A stretch of DNA of 22,069 nucleotides. Origin: Cytophagales bacterium. Its GTDB lineage: Bacteria > Bacteroidota > Bacteroidia > Cytophagales > Cyclobacteriaceae. The position numbers and the translations under genes were made by a program. Numbering within the stretch: the first letter of the stretch is position 1; every line of letters starts with the position of its first letter. Shown here piece by piece: positions 15,367 to 22,069 of the stretch. The notes below the pieces were generated by a model that saw only the letters and a list, made by a program, of their open reading frames with translations, was not told the origin of the DNA and did no database searches. The stretch covers positions 1 through 22,069 of the forward strand of contig JAJCYL010000427.1 of NCBI GenBank assembly GCA_029262955.1, in the 5' to 3' direction.

Positions 15367-16050
15367 ATGGCTCAAATTATTAGTATTGAAACTTCCACGA
15401 AGGTTTGTTCGGTTGCACTCCATTCCTCAGGTGAATTAATTTCCTTTTCACAGTATTTCCTGGAAAAATCTCATTCATCAATTTTGATGCCCTTGATTGA
15501 TGAAACTATTAGGCATTCAGGAATTGAAATTTCGGAGTTGGATGCGGTGGCTATTTCAGAAGGGCCCGGTTCCTATACCGGTTTAAGAATTGGCACATCA
15601 ACAGCAAAGGGACTCTGCTTTGGTCTGGATATTCCTCTCATTGCAATTAATACGCTTTTGTCAATGGCACACGGAGCGTGTAAGAGTATAATAAACCCAG
15701 ATTTGCTATGCCCTATGCTTGATGCAAGAAGAATGGAAGTTTATTGCATGATCGTTGACGACCAACTAAGGATTATTCAGGAAATCGAACCGACAATTAT
15801 TGATGAGAACTCTTATGGCAACATTTTAGATGATCATTCCATTCTATTTTTTGGTAACGGTAGTTCCAAATGTAAACCCTTTATTAAAAAAAGTGGGGCA
15901 ACCTTTATGGATGACATTCACCCTTCTGCTAAAGAGATTGGAGACTTGGCCTGGATTAAATACGAACAAAATGACTTTGTGGATTTAGTTTCCTTTGAGC
16001 CATTTTATTTGAAAGCTTTTAAACCGGGAAAACCTAAACAGCTCATTTGA
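15367..16050 (+). CDS. tsaB: tRNA t6A biosynthesis protein TsaB
   Basis: TsaB is the ASKHA-fold scaffold that pairs with TsaD, and with TsaE, to attach threonylcarbamoyl to A37 of ANN-decoding tRNAs. The 227-residue length is normal. The N-terminal ISIETSTKVCSVAL and the EGPGSYTGLRIGTSTAKGL block (from residue 65) are the family signatures; a C-terminal YLKAFKPGKPKQ tail is also usual. The KEKG-type metal site of TsaD is absent, as expected for TsaB. It sits between the S41 peptidase gene and the DUF2480 gene, and probably has its own promoter. Confidence 0.94.
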   Translation: MAQIISIETSTKVCSVALHSSGELISFSQYFLEKSHSSILMPLIDETIRHSGIEISELDAVAISEGPGSYTGLRIGTSTAKGLCFGLDIPLIAINTLLSMAHGACKSIINPDLLCPMLDARRMEVYCMIVDDQLRIIQEIEPTIIDENSYGNILDDHSILFFGNGSSKCKPFIKKSGATFMDDIHPSAKEIGDLAWIKYEQNDFVDLVSFEPFYLKAFKPGKPKQLI

Positions 16051-16064
16051 AGTTATAGCTAAAG

Positions 16065-16574
16065 ATGGAAGATATCGTAAACAGAGTAGCAGCGAGCAAG
16101 CTCATTTCTCTTAACCTGGAGGACTACTATCCAGCAGGAGAAAGAGTCCAATACGATTTAATAGATAATCTATACGAGGGATTAATTCTAAGAGAAAAAG
16201 ATTTTAGAACAGCCATCAAAGAACATGATTGGTCACAATATAAAGGGAAATTTGTGGCAATCACCTGTACTGCTGATGCGATAATTCCTACCTGGGCATT
16301 CATGTTAATCGCGTCAAAATTAGAACCATTCGCCAGTGATATAGTGTTTGGTGATCTACAGTTTTTGAATGATCACTTAATTAAAGAGGCTATAAAGAAA
16401 ATCAACCCGGAAGATTATCGCAATGCCAAAGTGGTTGTAAAAGGATGTGGCGACTTACCCATCACAGCAGGGGCGTATGTCGAAATAACTAAAATTTTGA
16501 CACCCGTGGTATCAACACTTATGTTTGGAGAACCCTGCAGTACCGTTCCTATATATAAGCAACCCAAGCACTAA
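16065..16574 (+). CDS. DUF2480 family protein
   Basis: This is a 169-residue soluble protein of a family I know mainly from Bacteroidota, with no established function. Recognisable features are the N-terminal NRVAASKLISLNLEDYYP, the central GLILREKDFR and EHDWSQYKGK, and TCTADAIIPTWA. Cys68 (TCTAD), Cys128 (KGCGDLP) and Cys158 (GEPCSTVP) sit in conserved-looking turns and could bind metal or act catalytically; this is inference. It lies 14 bp after tsaB. Its last 50 bp overlap the longest possible bioF frame, though the likely bioF start avoids this. Confidence 0.87.
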   Translation: MEDIVNRVAASKLISLNLEDYYPAGERVQYDLIDNLYEGLILREKDFRTAIKEHDWSQYKGKFVAITCTADAIIPTWAFMLIASKLEPFASDIVFGDLQFLNDHLIKEAIKKINPEDYRNAKVVVKGCGDLPITAGAYVEITKILTPVVSTLMFGEPCSTVPIYKQPKH

Positions 16575-16578
16575 TTAC

Positions 16579-17706
16579 GTGACCTTCAATATTGAAGCAA
16601 CTCTTCGGCAGAAACTTGAGGAAAGAAAGGCAGCCGGTAATATAAGAATGTTAAGTACGAGGCCATCGATGGTGGATTTTGTCTCTAATGATTACCTCGG
16701 TTTGGCCAGAAACACGGAGCTTTTCGAAAGAATAAATCAACGTATCTCAAAAGAAAAACTTCTGACAAATGGCAGTGGGGGCTCCAGGCTGTTAGCTGGA
16801 AATCATTCACTTACGGAACAACTTGAACGGAGGTTGGCTGCCATTTTTAATTCGGAGGCTGCTCTGGTTTTTAATTCTGGCTATAATGCTAACCTCGCAC
16901 TTATTTCCTCAGTAGCAGACAAAGGAGACACCATTATTTATGATCAGTTGGCGCACATTTGTCTAAAAGAAGGTGCATGGCTAAGCAAAGCCACCAGTTT
17001 TAAGTTTATGCATAATGACTGCAAGGACTTAGAGGATAAGCTAAAATTGGCAACGGGTAATATTTTCATAATTACCGAATCAGTTTTTTCAATGGATGGA
17101 GATTTTACACCTATTGAAGAAATCATTCATCTCTCAAAAAAATATGGAGCAAATATCATAGTGGATGAAGCTCATAGTACCGGTTGTTACGGCTCTATTG
17201 GGAATGGCTGGTTGTGTGAAAAAGAGCTCGAAGACGAGATTTTCGCCAGGGTATATACTTTTGGCAAAGGCATTGGTGTCCATGGAGCTTGTGTTGCAGG
17301 ATCTCAAACACTTATTGATTTTCTGATAAACTTTGGTCGACCGTTCATTTACACCACTGCTCTCCCACTACAAAGTATACTAGCCATCGATGAGGCCTTT
17401 TTATTCATTGAAAAGCATAGGGAATTACCACAAGAATTGAACGTGAGGATAGCATTGTATAAAAGGCTGGTCAAGGACAGCTTCAATTACCCAACAAGTG
17501 ATTCAGCAATTCAGCCGGTGATTATTTCGGGAAATGAAAAAGTTATATCCGTGGCGAAACAATTGAATGAGTATGGGTTCGATGTGCGACCAATTCTCTC
17601 TCCTACTGTAAAGTCCGGCGAAGAAAGGTTACGAATAAGCCTTCATGCCTTTAATACTGACGAGGAAATCACCCAGCTAGTCAATTCATTAGCTAATTTT
17701 CTATGA
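16579..17706 (+). CDS. bioF: 8-amino-7-oxononanoate synthase
   Basis: This PLP enzyme condenses pimeloyl-CoA or -ACP with alanine, the first biotin ring-assembly step. Family motifs: FVSNDYLGLA, NGSGGSRLLAGNH, VDEAHSTGCYG, and TFGKGIGVHGACV, whose Lys (Lys230 from the chosen start) forms the Schiff base with PLP. I chose the GTG at 16579, 4 nt after the upstream stop codon, giving 375 residues. The frame is open to an ATG at 16525, but that would overlap the DUF2480 gene by 50 bp and add 18 residues (MENPAVPFLYISNPSTNY) unlike BioF. The real start is not certain. The stop overlaps the bioD start as ATGA. A related acyl-CoA oxoamine synthase is possible, but bioD and bioA alongside settle the role. 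Confidence 0.9.
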   Translation: MTFNIEATLRQKLEERKAAGNIRMLSTRPSMVDFVSNDYLGLARNTELFERINQRISKEKLLTNGSGGSRLLAGNHSLTEQLERRLAAIFNSEAALVFNSGYNANLALISSVADKGDTIIYDQLAHICLKEGAWLSKATSFKFMHNDCKDLEDKLKLATGNIFIITESVFSMDGDFTPIEEIIHLSKKYGANIIVDEAHSTGCYGSIGNGWLCEKELEDEIFARVYTFGKGIGVHGACVAGSQTLIDFLINFGRPFIYTTALPLQSILAIDEAFLFIEKHRELPQELNVRIALYKRLVKDSFNYPTSDSAIQPVIISGNEKVISVAKQLNEYGFDVRPILSPTVKSGEERLRISLHAFNTDEEITQLVNSLANFL

Positions 17707-18314
17707 AAAATTACTTCGTTACAGCCATTGGTACGGACAGTGGAAAAACTGTCATTAGTGCCATTCTATCCCAATGCCTGGAAGCTGATTATTGGAAACC
17801 GATTCAGGCAGGCCATCCTCGTGATATCGAAACTGTACAGCAGCTTGTTTCAAATCCATCAATCCAATTTCATCCCGAAACATATCTTTTGAATACACCC
17901 ACATCGCCGCATGCCGCTGCTAAAATCGATGGCATTACCATTGAATTAGATGCTATCAAGATACCTGAGAGTTCAAAATCGATAATTATAGAAGGGGCTG
18001 GCGGCTTGATGGTTCCATTAAATGATCGGGATTTGATGATTGATTTGATTGCCAAATTAGATGTAGAAATCATACTAGTCTCCAACCTATATCTCGGAAG
18101 TATTAATCACTCCTTATTAACGATCGAAGTATTGAAAAACAGGGGCTTGAAGGTGCAAGGATTGATATTTAATGGTCCTGAAAACGTAGAGAGTGAGTCC
18201 ATCATTCTAAAAAGATCCGGTCTTAAGCATCTCTTGTCAATAAGGCCACAGCCTGAGATAAATCCAGGAGTGATAAGTAAGTTTGCTCAGCAACTGAAGC
18301 CAGTAATGCAATGA
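17703..18314 (+). CDS. bioD: Dethiobiotin synthetase
   Basis: BioD closes the ureido ring of dethiobiotin from 7,8-diaminononanoate, CO2 and ATP. The N-terminal P-loop GTDSGKT (residues 10-16) follows the FVTAI strand as in the family. WKPIQAG, with the substrate-binding Lys, and EGAGGLMVPL are the other signatures. At 203 residues it is a little shorter than the E. coli enzyme (about 225). It overlaps bioF by 4 bp at the 5' end and bioA by 4 bp at the 3' end (ATGA both times), so translation is probably coupled. Confidence 0.95.
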   Translation: MKNYFVTAIGTDSGKTVISAILSQCLEADYWKPIQAGHPRDIETVQQLVSNPSIQFHPETYLLNTPTSPHAAAKIDGITIELDAIKIPESSKSIIIEGAGGLMVPLNDRDLMIDLIAKLDVEIILVSNLYLGSINHSLLTIEVLKNRGLKVQGLIFNGPENVESESIILKRSGLKHLLSIRPQPEINPGVISKFAQQLKPVMQ

Positions 18315-19582
18315 GTGACCTTGTTAAAAAAGACCTGTCCAATATTTGGCATCCCTTTACTCCACTCATCGGTGTGCCAGATCCAATTCCGATCAAATCG
18401 GCCAAAGGAGCATTTCTATTTACCGAAGATGGGCGAAAAATATTGGACGCTGTTTCCAGCTGGTGGGTAAATATTCATGGCCACAGTAATGAAATTATTG
18501 CAAAAGCCATTTACGAACAGTCCTTACAACTTGAACATGTCATTTTCGCTGGTTTTACACATGAACCAGCGATTCAGCTTTCGGAAAATCTACTTTCAAT
18601 CCTCCCCAATAATCAATCAAGGATATTCTTTTCTGATGATGGCAGTACCTCTGTAGAAGTCGCCCTAAAAATGGCTATTCAATTCTGGTTTAATCAAGGG
18701 TTGAAGAAAACCAAAATTATCGCAATTGAAGGTGCATATCATGGCGACACGTTTGGAGCTATGTCAGCTGGGGATAGGAACCCTTTTAATGAACCATTTT
18801 CCCCATTTCTGTTTGATGTTAATTTTATTCCGTTCCCAACACAGTCAAATGAAGAGGTCGTTTTAGAAAGATTTGAAGAATTTGTCAGATGGGACGATAC
18901 AGCCGCCTTTATCTTTGAACCATTGGTTCAGGGAGCAGGAGGAATGCGAATGTATACCTCGCAATTGTTGGATAAACTATTGCAATTGGCGAAAGAGAAT
19001 GACGTCATTTGCATTGCTGACGAAGTCATGACTGGGTTTGGTAGAACCGGAAAAAACTTTGCTACTGACTATCTACAAAATCCGCCTGACATTTTTTGCT
19101 TATCCAAAGGGATAACAGGAGGTGCTCTTCCCCTCGGAGTAACCACATGTTCCGGGAAAATTGAAGAGGCTTTCAAAACTGAAGATTTTACCAAAACCTT
19201 CTTTCATGGGCATTCATATACTGCCAACCCCATAATTTGCGCAGCTGCAAATGCAAGTTTTGAGTTACTCCAGTCTGCAAGCTGTCAAGACAACATTCAA
19301 AGAATTAGCCATAAACACGAATCATTTATTTCTGCAATAAGAGGGAACAAAAAGCTCTCCGATGCAAGAAACCTGGGAACGATTTGTGCCCTCGAAATAC
19401 GATCCGAAGAGAATTCTTATTTCAGTCGAACAAGAGAAAAAATCTACCCTTATTTTCTTGAAAGAAATATTCTATTAAGACCGCTTGGGAACGTCATTTA
19501 TATTTTACCACCTTATGTAATCGATGATGACGAGCTTGACTTAGTATACAACCATATTCAAGACTTCATTGAAGAGATATGA
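18311..19582 (+). CDS. bioA: Adenosylmethionine-8-amino-7-oxononanoate aminotransferase
   Basis: This class III PLP aminotransferase makes 7,8-diaminopelargonic acid from the BioF product, normally using S-adenosylmethionine as amino donor. At 423 residues it is of usual length. Diagnostic features: IWHPFTP near the N-terminus, SSWWVNIHGH (49-58; the Trp pair is typical of BioA), SDDGSTSVEVALK (108-120), GAYHGDTFGAMS, IADEVMTGFGRTG, and the PLP Lys266 in CLSKGITGG. It is the third gene of the overlapping bioF-bioD-bioA block and overlaps the following acetyltransferase by 4 bp. Confidence 0.96.
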   Translation: MSDLVKKDLSNIWHPFTPLIGVPDPIPIKSAKGAFLFTEDGRKILDAVSSWWVNIHGHSNEIIAKAIYEQSLQLEHVIFAGFTHEPAIQLSENLLSILPNNQSRIFFSDDGSTSVEVALKMAIQFWFNQGLKKTKIIAIEGAYHGDTFGAMSAGDRNPFNEPFSPFLFDVNFIPFPTQSNEEVVLERFEEFVRWDDTAAFIFEPLVQGAGGMRMYTSQLLDKLLQLAKENDVICIADEVMTGFGRTGKNFATDYLQNPPDIFCLSKGITGGALPLGVTTCSGKIEEAFKTEDFTKTFFHGHSYTANPIICAAANASFELLQSASCQDNIQRISHKHESFISAIRGNKKLSDARNLGTICALEIRSEENSYFSRTREKIYPYFLERNILLRPLGNVIYILPPYVIDDDELDLVYNHIQDFIEEI

Positions 19583-20091
19583 ATGGGGAGCTGATTAGTG
19601 ATCGCTTGCAGCTCAAACCATTCAGCAATAATGACCTTGAGCTTCTCCATAGTATTTTTATTGACGATAGTGTGAAAGAATTCTTATGGGACGGCATCAC
19701 AATTCCTAAAAGTCAAACCCAGGAAATTCTCATTGCCAATGACCTACAGTTTACTAAGGAGCAAGCTGGACTGTGGAAAGTTGAATTAATTGAATCAGGT
19801 AAAACCATTGGATTCGTCGGACTTTGGTATTTTTTTAATGAACCTCAACCACAATTAATTTATGGTTTACTACCAGAGTTTGTTGGTCAAGGTTACGCAT
19901 CAGAAGGTTCCAGACTAATTGTAGATTATGCTTTCGGTGTGCTTGGTTTCAACCACCTTTGTGCAGCTACAGATAAACCACATCTCAAGTCACAACGGGT
20001 ATTAACCAGACTTGGATTCGAATTCGTTGAAGAAAAGTCGATGGACAAAAAGCCAACCTGGTTTTATAAAAAGGTCAGTCCTGTTTTTTAA
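19579..20091 (+). CDS. GNAT family N-acetyltransferase (RimJ/RimL-like)
   Basis: This is a 170-residue acetyl-CoA-dependent transferase. It starts SDRLQLKPFSNNDLELLHSIF, a RimJ/RimL-type N-terminus; the acetyl-CoA pyrophosphate loop is GQGYAS (103-108), and the conserved SQRVLTRLGFEFVEE motif follows. The acceptor is unknown. Its start overlaps the bioA stop (ATGA), so it is cotranscribed with the biotin genes. There is no established biotin-pathway step for such an enzyme, so the link may be only positional. Confidence 0.88.
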   Translation: MNGELISDRLQLKPFSNNDLELLHSIFIDDSVKEFLWDGITIPKSQTQEILIANDLQFTKEQAGLWKVELIESGKTIGFVGLWYFFNEPQPQLIYGLLPEFVGQGYASEGSRLIVDYAFGVLGFNHLCAATDKPHLKSQRVLTRLGFEFVEEKSMDKKPTWFYKKVSPVF

Positions 20092-20134
20092 TAATTGGCC
20101 CTTGTTTACATTGCTTGTTTAGAAATATCACGTC

Positions 20135-21166
20135 ATGAGATACAAATTATTAGGAAAAAGCGGTCTGAGAGTTTCCGAGATCTGTCTGGGCACTATGACC
20201 TTTGGAGAAGAATGGGGATGGGGCGCCAATAAGGAAGAAAGTCGAAATATTTTTGATGATTTTGCAGATGCTGGTGGCAATTTTATTGACACTGCCAACC
20301 GATATACAGAAGGAACTAGTGAAAAGTATATTGGAGAATTCTTATCAGGAGAAAGGGAGAGTTATGTTGTAGCCTCCAAATATTCTCTGTACAACAAACG
20401 CGAAAATGTCAATGCCGGTGGCAACCACCGAAAAAATATGATGCAATCTGTAGATGGTAGCCTCAAAAGATTAGATACAGATTACCTGGATATTCTTTGG
20501 TTACATGCCTGGGATTTTATGACCCCCGTTGACGAAGTGATGAGAGGACTGGATGATCTTGTTAGGGCTGGTAAAGTACTGTACCTGGGAGTCTCTGATA
20601 CTCCTGCCTGGATCGTATCTCAAGCAAATACATTAGCTGAACTTCGTGGATGGACCAGCTTCATTGGACTTCAAATTGAATACAACCTCGTTCAACGAAC
20701 TGCCGAAAGAGATCTGATCCCAATGGCCAAGTCATTTGGCATGACCGTTACTCCCTGGGCCCCACTCGCCGGTGGAGTGCTAACAGGGAAATATTTGGCA
20801 GATTCTGAGGCAGATGGACGGGTTTCGGCAACTAGTGAACGAAGAAATGAGCGTAATACCAGAATTGCAGAGGAAGTCGTGGCCATTGCCCGAGAGCTTG
20901 ATGTTTCACCTGCTACTATCGCAGTGAGGTGGACGATGCAAAAGAATTTTCAGAGCATTCCTATAATTGGTGCGAGAAAGCTGTCGCAACTACAGGACTC
21001 CCTAAGGTGTTTGAGGTTAGAATTACCCGAGATGTATATGGAACGATTGGATGAAGTAAGTAAAATAGAACTCGGATTTCCGCACGATTTTTTAAGTTCT
21101 GATGGGCTTAAAGAAGTCATTTTTGGAGGCACTTACGATATGATTGACAACCACAGGAAACTTTAG
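20135..21166 (+). CDS. Aldo/keto reductase
   Basis: This is a cytoplasmic NADPH-dependent oxidoreductase with the AKR TIM barrel. The catalytic tetrad is visible: Asp52 in NFIDTANRY, Tyr57, Lys82 in ASKY, and His124 in LWLHAWD. The opening LLGKSGLRVSEICLGTMTFG and the C-terminal IPIIGARKLSQLQDSL cofactor-binding stretch are typical of the subgroup near Tas/YajO and potassium-channel beta-like reductases. The 343-residue length is normal. The substrate is unknown. A 43-bp gap separates it from the acetyltransferase gene, and its last 4 bp overlap the convergent sugar kinase gene. Confidence 0.93.
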   Translation: MRYKLLGKSGLRVSEICLGTMTFGEEWGWGANKEESRNIFDDFADAGGNFIDTANRYTEGTSEKYIGEFLSGERESYVVASKYSLYNKRENVNAGGNHRKNMMQSVDGSLKRLDTDYLDILWLHAWDFMTPVDEVMRGLDDLVRAGKVLYLGVSDTPAWIVSQANTLAELRGWTSFIGLQIEYNLVQRTAERDLIPMAKSFGMTVTPWAPLAGGVLTGKYLADSEADGRVSATSERRNERNTRIAEEVVAIARELDVSPATIAVRWTMQKNFQSIPIIGARKLSQLQDSLRCLRLELPEMYMERLDEVSKIELGFPHDFLSSDGLKEVIFGGTYDMIDNHRKL

Positions 21167-22069
21167 GCTTTAAAGGGTATCTCGAGTAAGCGAGTTATTA
21201 ATTCTTCCTGGTCTATTGGGACAACTCCAAATTGCTCACAGACTTGTGCTCCTGCTGCGTTCACAATCTGGCCAAGTTGAGCAATCGAAAGCCCTTGAAT
21301 TGTGCATAAGGTGGCAAGCGCAATTACAGTATCGCCCGCACCAGAGACATCTACTAAGTTTATACTGAGGCCATCGATTCTGCAATGGCCATCTCTATTC
21401 AAAACTATCAACCCTTTTTCAGAAAGTGTTAATAGTAACCAATCACATTCGATGTCACTGAAACAGTCTTTTACTGTAGCAATAAGCCCTTGAGCATCAT
21501 TGCTGTTTAACGATACCTTATGAGCGCATTCAAATTCACGCAAATTCGGCTTGAATAAGGTCGCCCCTTTAAAATTGAAATAATTCCTTTCTTTGGGATC
21601 GACAATAACTGGAATCTCCAATTCACTACATTTTACCATTATGTCGCGTATCAATTCCTCACTCAGGACACCTTTGTCGTAATCTTGAAATACAACAGCA
21701 TCAACTCCAGAAAGTACGTTTATAGATTTGCTTAAAAGGTCATTTTTTAAAGCATGGGACAATAAAGTTGTGACTTCATGATCTATCCTCATGACTTGAT
21801 TGTTGCCATCTATGATTCTTTTCTTTTCGGTGGTTATCCGATCGGATCGAATAATACATTCGGTTGGCAATCCATTATCCCTCAACAGAGTCATTATAGA
21901 ATCGCCACTGTGATCATTGCCTATGACCGAGGCCAAAAGGACCTCACTTCCCATTGCTCTTAGATTCATTGCAACATTGGCGGCTCCGCCCAGTCGCTTT
22001 TGTTAATTTTACATTATTAATATGGGAAACCGGGCCGCGGGGGATATACGATAATAAAGACCCAAGCGA
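21163..22069 (-). CDS. rfaE1: D-glycero-beta-D-manno-heptose-7-phosphate kinase, partial and frameshifted
   Basis: This is a PfkB-family sugar kinase resembling RfaE1 or the HldE kinase domain, which phosphorylates heptose 7-phosphate at O-1 for LPS core precursors. Support: GGAANVAMNLRAMG, the substrate/lid region TTEKKRIIDGNNQVMRIDHE, DPKERNYFNFKGATLFKPN and the catalytic-base motif VSGAGDT. The longest ATG frame starts at 21969, but that Met is internal to the family's GGAANVAMN motif, so it is not the true start. The open frame runs back to 22002 and then meets a TAA at 22003-22005. In another frame the coding continues to the window edge (PVSHINNVKLTK). One missing A in the run at 21998-22001 would join the two. 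Other PfkB sugar kinases are less likely. The 5' end is outside the window. Confidence 0.8.

Noticed and set aside
1..22069. CRISPR array, transposon, phage, toxin-antitoxin or defence system
   Set aside because: I saw no direct-repeat arrays, transposase or integrase motifs, or paired small toxin/antitoxin genes; all substantial ORFs are accounted for by other families.

Overview
This window looks like a chromosomal segment of a Bacteroidota bacterium, most likely a Cytophagales-type marine or soil organism. The evidence is AT-rich DNA; several good matches to the Bacteroidota promoter (-7 TAnnTTTG, -33 TTG); a DUF2480 gene, a family I associate with Bacteroidota; a Bacteroidota-style UbiA homologue beside a type III polyketide synthase; and the order rpmH-rnpA-S41 peptidase-tsaB-DUF2480. 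I see no phage, insertion sequence, CRISPR array, tRNA or plasmid function. Most of the window is core metabolism and information processing.

Layout. 1-1.4 kb: a CaiB/BaiF CoA-transferase (minus) that starts with TTG. 1.4-3.3 kb: a small YbjN-like protein, then the RNase P RNA gene rnpB with a recognisable promoter, then a DHDPS/NAL-family aldolase lacking the DapA substrate-binding Arg, coupled to a 68-residue membrane protein. 3.3-5.7 kb: an exported M20 amidohydrolase and a Na+/Ca2+ exchanger family protein (both minus). 5.9-9.1 kb: a divergent pair, phosphoglucomutase/phosphomannomutase (minus) and a YihY/BrkB membrane protein (plus). 9.1-11.7 kb: a small exported protein and a type III polyketide synthase (minus), divergent from a UbiA-family prenyltransferase (plus); this is the only part that looks like specialised metabolism. 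11.7-12.9 kb: an NtrC-like response regulator with no DNA-binding domain (minus). 13.0-16.6 kb: rpmH (L34), rnpA, an S41 processing peptidase, tsaB and DUF2480. 16.5-20.1 kb: bioF-bioD-bioA plus a GNAT acetyltransferase, joined by 4-bp ATGA overlaps. 20.1-21.2 kb: an aldo/keto reductase. 21.2 kb to the right edge: a heptose-7-phosphate kinase (minus), cut by the window edge and broken by an apparent one-base frameshift.

How the genes fit together. Both RNase P subunits are present, about 11 kb apart: the RNA beside an aldolase and the protein beside L34. tRNA maturation is also served by TsaB (t6A synthesis). The bio genes cover the three ring-assembly steps up to dethiobiotin; bioB and the pimeloyl-supply genes are not here. 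The PKS/UbiA pair could make a prenylated aromatic polyketide or lipid quinone-like product, but no tailoring genes are visible. I did not find a clearly new multi-gene system. The best leads are the PKS/UbiA pair, the HTH-less regulator with a GSFTSA loop, and the rnpB-aldolase arrangement.
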